Assembly (NCBI GenBank): GCA_013285445.1
Contig: CP053448.1
Location: 744,001-808,000, forward strand
Origin: Pseudomonadota bacterium
GTDB taxonomy: Bacteria > Pseudomonadota > Gammaproteobacteria > Xanthomonadales > Wenzhouxiangellaceae
Direction of reading: 5' to 3'
DNA: 64,000 nt
A program made the position numbers and the translations under genes. Below the pieces are notes generated by a model. That model made no database searches and was not told the origin of the DNA. It saw only the letters and a program-made list of their open reading frames with translations. This document shows positions 48,615 to 58,259 of this stretch, piece by piece. Position 1 is the first letter of the stretch. The number at the start of each line of letters is the position of its first letter.

Positions 48615-48995
48615 ATGCTGATCAACATGCTCAAAGCCAAGATTCACCGGGCCACCGTGACGCGGGTCGAACGGGACTACGAAGGCTCCTGTGCCATCGA
48701 CGAAGCGCTGCTGGAAGCCGCGGGAATTCTCGAGTTCGAACAAATACATATCTACAACATCACCAGCGGTGAACGGTTCGTGACCTATGCTATACGAGCC
48801 CAGCGTGACAGTGGCGTGATCTCGGTGAACGGGGCGGCCGCACACAAGGCTGCCGTTGGTGATCTGGTCATTATCGCGGCCTACGGGCGCATGGATGCGG
48901 CAGAGGCTGAACACCATCGTCCGCGCCTGGTCTACCCGGACAGCGCCAATCGGATCCGGCGCACGGGCGAACGGATTCCGGTGCAGGCGGCCTGA
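48615..48995 (+). CDS. panD: Aspartate 1-decarboxylase proenzyme
   Basis: 126 residues. ATG 48615 puts the self-cleavage site at Gly24-Ser25 (YEGSCAID), as in E. coli, and a GGAGG lies 9 bases upstream. PanD makes beta-alanine from aspartate for pantothenate and coenzyme A. Ser25 becomes the pyruvoyl cofactor after cleavage. Preceded by a structured leader and terminator. pgi follows 11 bases after; the two may be co-transcribed. Confidence 0.97.
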   Translation: MLINMLKAKIHRATVTRVERDYEGSCAIDEALLEAAGILEFEQIHIYNITSGERFVTYAIRAQRDSGVISVNGAAAHKAAVGDLVIIAAYGRMDAAEAEHHRPRLVYPDSANRIRRTGERIPVQAA

Positions 48996-49006
48996 GTATC
49001 GGTCGG

Positions 49007-50443
49007 ATGTTGCGGAAAAGCAACAATCCGACACTGCAGGCGCTGTTCGAGGCCGACCCGCAGCGCAGCCAAAAACTGCGGCTCACCCAGGGTGGCTGGG
49101 AACTCGACTATGCGGGCATTCCGGTCGATCAGGCCACGCTGGACGGTCTCAACCGCCTGGCCCGGCAACGCGGCCTGGCTGTTGAGGTCCAGCGCCTGTT
49201 GAGCGGTGAGCACGTCAACACGAGCGAAGATCAGCCGGCCCTTCATATGGCGCTGCGCGCTGCTGTTGCGAACAATAGCGCCGCGTTCCGGCTGTCCGAA
49301 GCGGTCGTGGCCGGGCGCCGGCATTTCCTGGAAGTGGCATCTCGACTCCATAGCGGCCAGGCGGGTCTGAGCGATCTGATTCATGTCGGCATCGGCGGAT
49401 CGGATCTCGGTCCGCGACTGGTCGCCGACGCGCTTGAGGATGATGATTCGGCGGTGGCAGTGCACTGGCTGTCGACCCTGGACAGGCGGCGCTTCAAGCG
49501 TCTTTGCCGGCGCCTTGATCCGGCCCGGACCGGCCTGGTGATCGCCTCGAAGTCGTTTTCGACCGAAGAAACCCTGGTCCAGGCGCGGGCAGTGTGCGAC
49601 TGGCTGGGCGATGACTGGTTCCGGCGCTGCTGGGCCGCGACGGCCAGCACGGAACGTGCCCGGGCCTTTGGCTTGCCGCGTCAACAGGTATTGAGCTTTC
49701 CGGCCTGGACCGGCGGGCGGTTTTCGCTGTGGTCCTCGGTCGGCGTGTCGGCTGCCGCCTGTATCGGCCGCGCCCGCTTCGAGCAGCTGCTTGCCGGCGC
49801 GGCCCGGGCCGATCAGCAGTTTTCCAGCGATCCCTCCGCTAACCACCTGGGCGTGATGCTGGCGCTGCTGATGCATTTCCTGCGCCGCGAGCTGAATCTG
49901 AATACGCTGGGTTTCGTCAGCTACGAGCCGCGCCTGGCGCTGCTGGCCGATTATCTCCAGCAACTCATCATGGAGAGCCTGGGCAAGTCCACCGGTCTGG
50001 ATCATGCCAGCGTGGACGGACCGACCGCGCCGCTGGTTTTCGGGGGTCGGGGCACCGATCTGCAGCACTCGATCTTCCAGGCGCTGCATCAGGGCAGCGA
50101 CACCCATCCCCTGGTCCTGATTGGCACCCAAAGCAGCGGGTCGGATGATGAGCTGGCCGACTGGTCTCATCGCCAGCTTGCGCATCTGCTCGCCCAGGCG
50201 CGCGCGTTCGTGCACGGGCGCCGCGACGGTCGACCGTTTCAGCAGATGCCCGGCAACCGGCCGGTCGCCACCCTGCTGACCGGGGAGATCACGCCGGAGC
50301 GTCTGGGGTGGCTGCTGGCGACCTTTGAACACGCCGTCTACAGCCTGTCGGTGCTGTGGGGGATCAACGCCTTTGACCAGTGGGGTGTGGAGCAGGGCAA
50401 GCGCCTGGCGGCGCATATCTACGATCAGCTTCGCGACGGTTGA
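49007..50443 (+). CDS. pgi: Glucose-6-phosphate isomerase
   Basis: 478 residues, shorter than the E. coli enzyme (about 549). Both PGI signatures are present: WTGGRFSLWSSVG (near residue 238) and LWGINAFDQWGVEQGK (near 450, catalytic Lys). The catalytic Glu region reads QQLIMESLGKS, where most have QQLDMESNGKS. It interconverts glucose-6-phosphate and fructose-6-phosphate. Compact and somewhat divergent, but active-site residues are retained. Confidence 0.95.
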   Translation: MLRKSNNPTLQALFEADPQRSQKLRLTQGGWELDYAGIPVDQATLDGLNRLARQRGLAVEVQRLLSGEHVNTSEDQPALHMALRAAVANNSAAFRLSEAVVAGRRHFLEVASRLHSGQAGLSDLIHVGIGGSDLGPRLVADALEDDDSAVAVHWLSTLDRRRFKRLCRRLDPARTGLVIASKSFSTEETLVQARAVCDWLGDDWFRRCWAATASTERARAFGLPRQQVLSFPAWTGGRFSLWSSVGVSAAACIGRARFEQLLAGAARADQQFSSDPSANHLGVMLALLMHFLRRELNLNTLGFVSYEPRLALLADYLQQLIMESLGKSTGLDHASVDGPTAPLVFGGRGTDLQHSIFQALHQGSDTHPLVLIGTQSSGSDDELADWSHRQLAHLLAQARAFVHGRRDGRPFQQMPGNRPVATLLTGEITPERLGWLLATFEHAVYSLSVLWGINAFDQWGVEQGKRLAAHIYDQLRDG

Positions 50444-50457
50444 GTCTGCCGCGGTTG

Positions 50458-50919
50458 TCAGGAGTCCGGATACTGCGCGGTGTCGCAGGGCAGAATGCGG
50501 AAGATCTTTTCGGCCAGCAGTTCATCGTTTCGTGCATCGACCAGCACGAATCGGCGGCCGTCTCGCACCCACTCACCGGTTTCGGTTTCTCCCGTGGCGC
50601 GCCCCCTGGCAACAACCCGGCCTTCGCGATCGTCGAGCCGGATGCTGATGTGATCCACGCCCAGGGCCGAGACATCCCAGTTAATGCGAATGGCGGTCTT
50701 TTCGGCCGGCGTTCCGCAATAGCGCAGATACGGCGGATTGGTTTCGAAGATGATGCCATGGTCGACCGCTTTGTCGGTGATTTCGTCGCCCCGGGCGAAA
50801 GCGCAGTCGGTCAGCACGGCGAGCATCAGCATGAGAAAGCCGATCGCGATGCGGCACGGGTTGGCGGCGCTGTCCGCGGCGGTCCTGCGTTGCAGGATTC
50901 GTCGGCCGGTGGCTGTCAT
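50458..50919 (-). CDS. Secreted or membrane-anchored protein of unknown function
   Basis: 153 residues from ATG 50919; ATG 50979 is possible. A hydrophobic leader (CRIAIGFLMLMLAVLTDCAFA) is followed by a compact beta-rich domain (INWDVSALGVDHISIRLDD, GEWVRDGRRFVLVDARNDELL) with two Cys. It could be an Ig-like periplasmic domain. I recognise no family. Convergent with pgi, 14 bases apart. Confidence 0.65.
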   Translation of the reverse strand: MTATGRRILQRRTAADSAANPCRIAIGFLMLMLAVLTDCAFARGDEITDKAVDHGIIFETNPPYLRYCGTPAEKTAIRINWDVSALGVDHISIRLDDREGRVVARGRATGETETGEWVRDGRRFVLVDARNDELLAEKIFRILPCDTAQYPDS

Positions 50920-51108
50920 GGGGTCGATGTAACGCTGTAGGCTGAGTTCACAGACAGCATATCGAATCGCCGGGTTCATTTTTCAAACATCGCATGCACG
51001 GCAGCGGCCGGGATACCTTCAGCGTGAGGCTGGCAGCGACCGGTCCCGGACTTGCGCCGTGATGCCGGGGCATCGGAGAATGCCGTTTTGCCTGACCGCG
51101 CCTTGCCG

Positions 51109-52488
51109 ATGAACGATCAGCCGACACGCCTGGGCGTGCTCGAGGAATGCCGCAGGACGCTGATGCTGGCCGGGCCGCTCGTGATCGGCCAGGTCACCAG
51201 CTACGGCATGAATTTTGTCGATACACTCATGGCCGGCCGGCTGGGGCGACTTGACCTGGGTGCAGTGGCCATTGGTTCATCGGTGTGGGCGGCCGGTCTG
51301 TTGTTTATCGTTGGCATGCTGATGGCCGTATCGGCCAGCGTGGCTCGGCTCGATGGCGCCGGCCGGCAGCGCCAGGCCGGCGAGCTGGCCCGTCAGGCGC
51401 TGTGGTTATCCGCTGCACTGGGCTGCTTGATGTGGTGGCTGATGCGCCGGGGTGACCGGGTGATGGGCTGGGTCGGGGTCGAGGCCGACGTTGCCGCTCT
51501 GGCCAACGGCTATTTGCACGCCATGAGCTGGGGTGCGCCGGGCCTGGCCGCGATGTTCGTCCTGCGGTTTTTCTCGGAGGGCACCGGCTATACCCGCCCG
51601 ACCATGTACATCGGCTTGCTGGGAATCGCCTGCAACGTGCCGCTGAACTACGTGCTGATGTTCGGTAAGCTTGGCTTTCCGGCCATGGGCGCGATCGGCT
51701 GCGGATGGGCCACGGCGGTCGTGCTCTGGCTGCAGTGTCTGGCGCTGGCGTGGTGGATCAAGCGCCGCCCGCGCTACCGGCCCTATGCCCTGTTCGAGCG
51801 TTTCAGCGGCCCGAGCCGGCGCGAGATTGGCGCACTGGTTCGTCTCGGGCTGCCGATCGGTATCATGGTGTTTCTCGAAGGTGGCTTGTTCGTCGGTACG
51901 GCACTGCTGATCGGCACGCTCGGGGCGCTGCCGATTGCCGCCCACCAGGTCGCAATCAACTACGCGGGGCTGATGTTCATGGTCCCGCTCGGGCTGGCTG
52001 GCGCCATCATGGTCCGGGTGGGCAACGCTGCCGGCCGCGCCGACCCGGTCGGCGCCCGGCGCGCCGGACTGGTTGGCATGAGCCTGGCGCTGGCCTTTGG
52101 TGGCTGTTCTGCGCTGGTGATGCTGGTGTTTCCCGAAGCCATTGCACGGATGTATACGGCGGATCCGGCGGTCATCGAGCTGGCCGCCAGCCTGCTGCTG
52201 CTGGCCGCGGTCTTTCAGCTGGCCGATTGTCTGCAGGTCTCGGCAGCGGGGGCGCTCCGCGGCCTCAAAGACACCCGGGTGCCGATGCTCTACAGTCTGG
52301 TGGCTTACTGGCTGGTCGGGATGATGCTGGGCTGGTGGCTGACGTTTCGTCAGGACTGGGGTCCGGCCGGCATGTGGGTCGGAATCATTGCCGGCCTGAC
52401 ATTGGCCGCTGTCTTGCTGGCGGGGCGATTCCTGCGCGTGACCGATCCCGGCCGACCGCCCGGGGCCGCTTTTTCCGAGGCACAGTGA
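51109..52488 (+). CDS. MATE family efflux transporter (NorM-like)
   Basis: 459 residues from ATG 51109. Twelve hydrophobic segments with the MATE features PLVIGQVTSYGMNFVDTLMAG (first helices) and the mirrored PIGIMVFLEGGLFVGTALLIG (seventh to eighth), plus MVPLGLAGAIMVRVGNAAG. It exports cationic drugs or toxic metabolites in exchange for Na+ or H+. No close neighbour in an operon. Confidence 0.93.
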   Translation: MNDQPTRLGVLEECRRTLMLAGPLVIGQVTSYGMNFVDTLMAGRLGRLDLGAVAIGSSVWAAGLLFIVGMLMAVSASVARLDGAGRQRQAGELARQALWLSAALGCLMWWLMRRGDRVMGWVGVEADVAALANGYLHAMSWGAPGLAAMFVLRFFSEGTGYTRPTMYIGLLGIACNVPLNYVLMFGKLGFPAMGAIGCGWATAVVLWLQCLALAWWIKRRPRYRPYALFERFSGPSRREIGALVRLGLPIGIMVFLEGGLFVGTALLIGTLGALPIAAHQVAINYAGLMFMVPLGLAGAIMVRVGNAAGRADPVGARRAGLVGMSLALAFGGCSALVMLVFPEAIARMYTADPAVIELAASLLLLAAVFQLADCLQVSAAGALRGLKDTRVPMLYSLVAYWLVGMMLGWWLTFRQDWGPAGMWVGIIAGLTLAAVLLAGRFLRVTDPGRPPGAAFSEAQ

Positions 52489-52499
52489 CCTTCGGCACA

Positions 52500-52528
52500 T
52501 TGTTGTCGACCATGTCGGTGTCTACAAT
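52500..52528 (+). promoter_or_regulatory. sppA: Candidate sppA promoter
   Basis: TTGTTG (52500-52505), 17-nt spacer, TACAAT (52523-52528), 31 bases before ATG 52560. The -10 is good, the -35 half-matched. Confidence 0.45.
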
Positions 52529-52559
52529 CGCGACTGATCCTGGCTACTGGTGACCACTG

Positions 52560-54419
52560 ATGTCCTCCTCTCGCAAGCCGAACGTCCTCATTCGGATCTG
52601 GCTCGGCTTCTGGCGCGGCCTGACTGCCCTGCGCATGGCCGTGTTCAATATTGTCTTTCTGCTGATTCTGGGTTTGCTGATCCGGTTGTTCTTCTTTGCC
52701 GACGACGGTTTGCGCATCGAGCCGGATACGACACTGGTCATTGCCCCGGTTGGTCTGATTGTCGAGGAGTACACGGGTACACCGGGCGAGCGCGCCATCA
52801 ACGAGGCGCTTGGGCAGGAGATGCCCGAAACGCGCCTGCGCGATATCCTCGCGGCGCTGGAGGCGGCCGCCGAAGACGAACGGATCGTACAGGTTCTCAT
52901 CGACACCGATCAGCTCTGGGGTCTGGCGCCGGGAATGATGATGGAGCTAAGCGCTGCCTTTCAGCGTTTACGGGCGTCCGGCAAGCCGGTTATCGCCTAT
53001 GGCGGTTCGATGAATCAGGGGCAGTACATGCTGGCTTCGCTGGCCGATGAGCTTTGGCTGCACCCCGACGGGCTGGTCATACTGGAAGGCTACGGGCGAT
53101 TCCGGCAATACTACCGTGAAGGACTCGAAAAACTGGCGGTCGATGTCAACCTGTTTCGGGTTGGCGAATACAAGTCCGCCATGGAGCCCTTCATTCGCAA
53201 CGACATGTCCGACGAGGCTCGGCAGTCCGCCGAATACTGGCTGAACGGCCTGTGGAGCGAATACCTGCGGCAGGTGGCGAGCCACCGCGGCATGCCGGCC
53301 GATGTGCTGGTGGATTTGATCGAGAACGTGGTCGGTCATCTTTCGGATTCGGGCGGTGATGCTGCCGCCATGGCGCTTGAAAGCGGCCTGGTCGACCGCC
53401 TGATGGCGGGCCCCGAGGTTCGCGCGGAGCTGGCCAGCCGCGGGGCGCCTGACGATAACGGCGGCTTCCGCAAGGTCGGCTTCATGGATTACATCAACGC
53501 CGAATCATTGCTGCCGGTCAGCGGCAAGCAGGTCGGCATCATCGTTGCCCAGGGTGCGATTACCGAGGGGAATCAGCCGCCCGGTACCATCGGTTCGGCC
53601 TCGACCGCCCGCAGAATTCGCCAGGCGGCGCGCAATGACGATATCAAGGCCGTGGTGTTGCGCATTGACTCCGGTGGCGGCAGTGCGTTTGCCTCTGAAG
53701 TCATTCGCCGCGAACTGGTTGCGCTGCGCGACAGCGGCAAGCCGTTGGTGGTCAGCATGGGCAATGTGGCTGCTTCGGGGGGCTACTGGATTGCGATGGG
53801 TGCCGACGAGGTGTGGGCCTACCCGACCACGATTACCGGTTCGATCGGTATTTTCGGTTTCTTCCCGACCTTCCAGGACACGCTGGGCAAAATCGGGGTC
53901 CATACCGATGGCGTCGGAACAACCTGGCTGTCCGGCGGGCTGCGTGCCGACCGGGCGCTGTCCGACGGCGTGAGCAACCTGCTCCAGACCATCATCGAGC
54001 ACGGCTATCGGGAGTTCATCGATCTGGTCGCTGCGCATCGGCCGTTGAACCCCGAGCAGGTCGATGCCGTCGCCCGCGGTCGCGTCTGGACCGGAGAGCA
54101 GGCGCAGCAGCGCGGCCTGGTCGACCGGCTCGGCACGCTCGACGAGGCAGTCAGCTCGGCCGCTGCCATGGCCGGGCTGGGCGAGGACTACCGGATCCGC
54201 TATGTGGAACCCGAACTGGCGCCCTGGCAGGCGTTTCTGATGAACATGGGGGCGCGAGCCGTCGCGGCGGCCGGCGTGGACGCCATCCCGCGTGCATCGT
54301 TCTGGCTGCCGCGCCAGCTGCTTGCCCGCCTGCAATCAGACCTTGGCCTGATCGTTAGTCAGGCCGATTCCGGGCGGCCCGGCATCATGGCTCACTGCTT
54401 GTGCGAGGCGCCATTGTAG
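52560..54419 (+). CDS. sppA: Signal peptide peptidase SppA, 67 kDa type
   Basis: 619 residues, full-length two-domain form. One transmembrane helix near residues 25-48, then an N-terminal half with catalytic Lys205 (GEYKSAMEPF) and a C-terminal half with the nucleophile Ser406 (NVAASGGYW), matching Lys209 and Ser409 of the E. coli enzyme. It degrades cleaved signal peptides in the inner membrane. The 3' end overlaps a convergent lipoprotein gene by 28 bases. Confidence 0.97.
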   Translation: MSSSRKPNVLIRIWLGFWRGLTALRMAVFNIVFLLILGLLIRLFFFADDGLRIEPDTTLVIAPVGLIVEEYTGTPGERAINEALGQEMPETRLRDILAALEAAAEDERIVQVLIDTDQLWGLAPGMMMELSAAFQRLRASGKPVIAYGGSMNQGQYMLASLADELWLHPDGLVILEGYGRFRQYYREGLEKLAVDVNLFRVGEYKSAMEPFIRNDMSDEARQSAEYWLNGLWSEYLRQVASHRGMPADVLVDLIENVVGHLSDSGGDAAAMALESGLVDRLMAGPEVRAELASRGAPDDNGGFRKVGFMDYINAESLLPVSGKQVGIIVAQGAITEGNQPPGTIGSASTARRIRQAARNDDIKAVVLRIDSGGGSAFASEVIRRELVALRDSGKPLVVSMGNVAASGGYWIAMGADEVWAYPTTITGSIGIFGFFPTFQDTLGKIGVHTDGVGTTWLSGGLRADRALSDGVSNLLQTIIEHGYREFIDLVAAHRPLNPEQVDAVARGRVWTGEQAQQRGLVDRLGTLDEAVSSAAAMAGLGEDYRIRYVEPELAPWQAFLMNMGARAVAAAGVDAIPRASFWLPRQLLARLQSDLGLIVSQADSGRPGIMAHCLCEAPL

Positions 54420-54751
54420 TCGCTGGATCCCGGTTCGGCCGGGGGCATCAGCCCTTCGATGCGCGCCAGCGTCTCGAGTTCGGGAATATCGCGTTGAAGG
54501 ACGCGCAGGCGCATTCGCTCGGAGGCGCTGAGCGTCGTTGCCCGGGCCTGTAGCGCCTCGCGTTCTCGTTCGAGTTCACCAAGCGTCTGGCCCAGCTGCC
54601 AGGCGGACTGGTAGCCCGCCTGGTCGCAGCGCTCGTGGGCCCGCTGCCCCTGGCGACCCAGCTCGAAGCCTCGTCCGGGACTGCAGTCCGGCACACTTGC
54701 GCAGCCGGCAAGCAGGGCCAGGCAGACGATCAGCAAACGGCACGGTGTCAT
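54392..54751 (-). CDS. DUF2799-like lipoprotein
   Basis: 119 residues from ATG 54751 (MTPCRLLIVCLALLAGCASV), with lipobox LAGC, Cys17. The mature part (GRGFELGRQGQRAHERCDQAGY, then a long helix of about 60 residues) resembles DUF2799 proteins, which carry a short helical segment of unknown function. Probably outer-membrane or periplasmic. 3' end overlaps sppA. Confidence 0.75.
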   Translation of the reverse strand: MTPCRLLIVCLALLAGCASVPDCSPGRGFELGRQGQRAHERCDQAGYQSAWQLGQTLGELEREREALQARATTLSASERMRLRVLQRDIPELETLARIEGLMPPAEPGSSDYNGASHKQ

Positions 54752-54851
54752 CTCATTGTCTGCTATTCGATGGCGACCGGCAGAGGATACCCGATCAGAG
54801 CACTGGCCGAAGGCAAGGTACACTAGATGTCTTCTGGCCTGGCGGCTTCGA

Positions 54852-54882
54852 TTGACTGGTCGGGCAGGGCCAGTCGTAATCT
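54852..54882 (+). promoter_or_regulatory. Candidate promoter and inverted repeat before the alanine symporter
   Basis: TTGACT (54852-54857) and TAATCT (54877-54882) with a 19-base spacer. An inverted repeat GACTGG (54854-54859) and CCAGTC (54870-54875) overlaps the -35 and lies inside the spacer, so a repressor could sit here. Confidence 0.35.
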
Positions 54883-54909
54883 TCTGACTGACAATCGAGG
54901 GAACTGCTG

Positions 54910-56325
54910 ATGCTTGCCACCGTCACCGATTTTCTGTGGTCCTACGTGCTGGTTGCCGTGCTGGTCGCTATCGGACTGGCGTTCACGTTTGGCTCGCGTT
55001 TCGTGCAGCTGCGCTACTTCGGCGAGATGTTTCGCGTGCTCGGTCAGGCGTTCCAGCACCATAGCGGACACGTTTCATCGTTCCAGGCGCTGACCCTGAG
55101 CGTGGCCGGACGGGTCGGTGCCGGCAATATTGCCGGAGTGGCGGTGGCGATTACCCTGGGCGGGCCCGGGGCGGTGTTCTGGATGTGGGTGGTCGGGCTG
55201 ATCGGTATGGCCACGAGCTTTTTCGAGTGCTCGCTGGCCCAGTTGTTCAAGACCCGCGACAAGCGCACCACGACCTTTCGCGGCGGTCCGATGTACTACA
55301 TGGAGCGCGGACTGGGCAGCCGCAAGATCGGCATCGCGTTTACCCTGCTTTTGCTGTTCACGTTCGGCCTGGCCTTCGTGGCGCTACAGTCGTTCACGGC
55401 CTCGTCGTCGCTTGAAGAGGCCTTCGGCATTCCGGTGCACGTCACCGGCATTGCCCTGACCATTGTGATCGGCCTGACCATCTTCGGCGGCGTGCAGCGG
55501 ATCTCCCGGGTGACCGAGATTGTGGTGCCCATCATGGCAATTGGCTACATTCTCATCGCCCTGGCGGTGATGCTCTACAACATCGCGGCGGTGCCGGCTG
55601 CGCTGATGATTATCCTCAAGAGCGCGTTCGGTCTGGAGCAGGCCGTTGGCGGTGGCATCGGGGCTGCAATCATGATGGGCGTCCGGCGCGGCCTGTTTTC
55701 CAACGAGGCGGGACTGGGCAGCGCACCCAACGTGGCCGCCGTCGCTTACGTGCCGCACCCGGTCAATCAGGGCATCGTGCAGTCGTTCAGCGTCTTTATC
55801 GATACCGCAATCATCTGTACCGCCACGGCGTTCATCATCATCATGGCCGGGATGCACGAGGTCGGCACGATTGACAATGGCGTGGTTCTGACGCAACTGG
55901 CACTCAAGGAGCATGTCGGCGACTGGGGTGAGACCTTTGTCAGCGTGACGCTGATGCTGTTCGCGTTCAGCTCGATCCTCTACAACTTCTATCTCGGCGA
56001 GAACGCATCGTACTGGATGAATCCCGACAATCCCTGGTTCTTCATCATCTTTCGCCTGCTGATGCTGGTGCTGATCCTGTGGGGATCGATGCAGGATCTG
56101 ACCACCGTGTTCAGTTTTGCCGATCTGACCATGGCATTGCTGGCCCTGTTCAACCTGGTCGCGCTTGGTTTCCTGATGAAGCTGGGCTTTCGTCTGATGC
56201 GCGACTATGACGACCAGTGGCGCGCCGGCCGCGTGCCGGTATTCGATCCGGCGCGTTTTTCGGACGTGAATATCGATCCCGATGCCTGGTCGGATGCCGC
56301 CGATGCAGTGGTCGAAAAGGACTGA
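54910..56325 (+). CDS. Sodium:alanine symporter family protein (AGCS)
   Basis: 471 residues, around 11 transmembrane helices. Signature SVAGRVGAGNIAGVAVAI (family 'GxGNxxGVA'), then MYYMERGLGSRKIGI and GVRRGLFSNEAGLGSAPNVA, where the SNEAG segment helps bind Na+ and amino acid. Imports alanine or glycine with Na+. Isolated, convergent with mnmG. Confidence 0.95.
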   Translation: MLATVTDFLWSYVLVAVLVAIGLAFTFGSRFVQLRYFGEMFRVLGQAFQHHSGHVSSFQALTLSVAGRVGAGNIAGVAVAITLGGPGAVFWMWVVGLIGMATSFFECSLAQLFKTRDKRTTTFRGGPMYYMERGLGSRKIGIAFTLLLLFTFGLAFVALQSFTASSSLEEAFGIPVHVTGIALTIVIGLTIFGGVQRISRVTEIVVPIMAIGYILIALAVMLYNIAAVPAALMIILKSAFGLEQAVGGGIGAAIMMGVRRGLFSNEAGLGSAPNVAAVAYVPHPVNQGIVQSFSVFIDTAIICTATAFIIIMAGMHEVGTIDNGVVLTQLALKEHVGDWGETFVSVTLMLFAFSSILYNFYLGENASYWMNPDNPWFFIIFRLLMLVLILWGSMQDLTTVFSFADLTMALLALFNLVALGFLMKLGFRLMRDYDDQWRAGRVPVFDPARFSDVNIDPDAWSDAADAVVEKD

Positions 56326-56346
56326 TCAGCACGCCCAGCCAGGCGC

Positions 56347-58227
56347 TCAGGCCGCCGAGCGATGGCGCTTGAGGTAGACCAGTAGCTGGGAGATGGCCGC
56401 CGGGGTCATGCCTGGAATGCGGCTGGCCTGGTCGATGGTATGCGGTCGGCTGCGCTCGAGCTTCTCGGTGATTTCGGCTGACAGGCCCTTGACCTGGCGG
56501 TAGTCGAAGTCCTCCGGAATGACCGCTCCGGCGGCGCGACGCTGGCGCTCGATCTCGTTCTGCTGACGCTCGAGGTAACCGGCATAGCGGATCTGGATGG
56601 CAACCTGTTCGGCCACATCGTCCTGCTCGACGCCGGGACCGATACCGTCAACGGCCATCACCTGCCGGTAGTCCAGTTCCGGACGTCTGAGCAGCTCCTC
56701 GGCGGTCGTGTCCTTGCGAATCGGCACCTCGAGTCGGGCGCTGGCCATTTCGGCCAGTGACGATCCGGCCGCAATACGCAGGCCGCGCAGGCGATCAAGT
56801 TCCGCCTCGATGGCTTCGCGCCGGCGGCAGAACGCAGACCAGCGGGTGTCGTCGACCAGTCCCAGATCGCGGCCGATTCCGGTCAGCCGCAAGTCGGCGT
56901 TGTCCTCGCGCAGATGCAGCCGGAATTCTGCCCGGCTGGTGAACATGCGATAGGGTTCGGGCGCGCCTTGAGTGATCAGGTCATCGATGAGCACGCCGAG
57001 GTAGCCCTGGTCACGAGACGGCGTCCATGGCGCCAAACCCTGCACCTGCCGGGCCGCGTTGAGCCCGGCCAGCAGCCCCTGTGCGGCGGCCTCCTCGTAG
57101 CCGGTCGTGCCGTTGATCTGTCCAGCAAGAAACAGCCCCCGCAGATGGCGTGTCTCGAGGCTGGGCCGGAGGTCCCGCGGGTCGAAAAAGTCGTATTCGA
57201 TGGCATAGCCCGGGCGGGTAATATGCGCGTTTTCCAGCCCGGCGATCGAGCGCACCAGCTTGATCTGGACATCGAACGGCAGGCTGGTCGATATGCCGTT
57301 GGGATACCACTCGTTGACGTCGAGACCTTCCGGTTCAAGAAAAATCTGGTGGGAGGGCTTGTCGGCAAAGCGCACGACCTTGTCCTCGATCGACGGACAG
57401 TAGCGCGGGCCGGTGCTCTCGATGCGGCCGGAATACATCGGCGAGCGGTCGAGATTGGCGCGAATGATATCGTGCGTCGACTCCGCAGTGCGGGTCATGA
57501 AGCACGACACCTGGCGCGGGTGCTGCTCGCGCCGGCCCAGGAATGAAAATACCGGGCGATGCGCATCGCCCGGCTGTTCTTCGAGACGCGAGAAATCGAT
57601 GCTGCGACCGTCCAGTCTTGGCGGGGTTCCGGTCTTGAGTCGGTCAACCGCAAACGGCAGCTCGCGCAGGCGCGCAGCCAGTGCGTTGGCGGGCGCATCG
57701 CCAGCCCGTCCGCCGTCCAGCCGGGTCTCGCCGATATGGATGCGTCCGCCAAGGAAGGTGCCGGTGGTCAGCACCACGGCGCCGGCCTCAAAGGTCAGCC
57801 CCATGGCAGTGCGCACGCCAGTGACGCGTTCGCCTTCGACCCGCAGGTCATCGACCGGCTGCTGGAAAATGGTGAGGTTGGCCTGGGTTGCGATGGCGCT
57901 GCGAATGGCGCGACGGTAGAGGTCGCGGTCGGCCTGGGCGCGCGTGGCACGCACCGCCGGGCCCTTGCGCGCGTTGAGCCGGCGCCACTGAATGCCGGCG
58001 GCATCGGCGGCTTGCGCCATGGTGCCGCCGAGCGCATCGATCTCCCTGACCAGGTGGCCCTTGCCGATGCCGCCTATGGCCGGGTTGCAGCTCATCTGCC
58101 CGACCGTCTCGATACTGTGCGTGACCAGCAGTGTGCGCACCCCCGCCCGCGCCGCGGCGAGCGCGGCTTCGGTGCCGGCGTGGCCGCCACCGATCACGAT
58201 GACATCAAACGACTCGGAAAACCGCAT
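56347..58227 (-). CDS. mnmG: tRNA uridine 5-carboxymethylaminomethyl modification enzyme MnmG
   Basis: 626 residues from ATG 58227; ATG 58239 lies 4 codons upstream. FAD-binding [17 protein letters not shown] near the N-terminus, [20 protein letters not shown] near residue 50, [14 protein letters not shown] (~200) and [16 protein letters not shown] in the tRNA/MnmE region. With MnmE it modifies U34 of several tRNAs. Usually beside trmE/rsmG near the origin, neither of which is here. Confidence 0.97.
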   Translation of the reverse strand: MRFSESFDVIVIGGGHAGTEAALAAARAGVRTLLVTHSIETVGQMSCNPAIGGIGKGHLVREIDALGGTMAQAADAAGIQWRRLNARKGPAVRATRAQADRDLYRRAIRSAIATQANLTIFQQPVDDLRVEGERVTGVRTAMGLTFEAGAVVLTTGTFLGGRIHIGETRLDGGRAGDAPANALAARLRELPFAVDRLKTGTPPRLDGRSIDFSRLEEQPGDAHRPVFSFLGRREQHPRQVSCFMTRTAESTHDIIRANLDRSPMYSGRIESTGPRYCPSIEDKVVRFADKPSHQIFLEPEGLDVNEWYPNGISTSLPFDVQIKLVRSIAGLENAHITRPGYAIEYDFFDPRDLRPSLETRHLRGLFLAGQINGTTGYEEAAAQGLLAGLNAARQVQGLAPWTPSRDQGYLGVLIDDLITQGAPEPYRMFTSRAEFRLHLREDNADLRLTGIGRDLGLVDDTRWSAFCRRREAIEAELDRLRGLRIAAGSSLAEMASARLEVPIRKDTTAEELLRRPELDYRQVMAVDGIGPGVEQDDVAEQVAIQIRYAGYLERQQNEIERQRRAAGAVIPEDFDYRQVKGLSAEITEKLERSRPHTIDQASRIPGMTPAAISQLLVYLKRHRSAA

Positions 58228-58259
58228 GCTGTACTGCAAGCCTTTGGAGAGCCACTATT

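Noticed and set aside
48294..49034. A 246-codon minus-strand frame over the panD leader and panD
   Set aside because: It lies across the panD coding region and its terminator; panD is certain.
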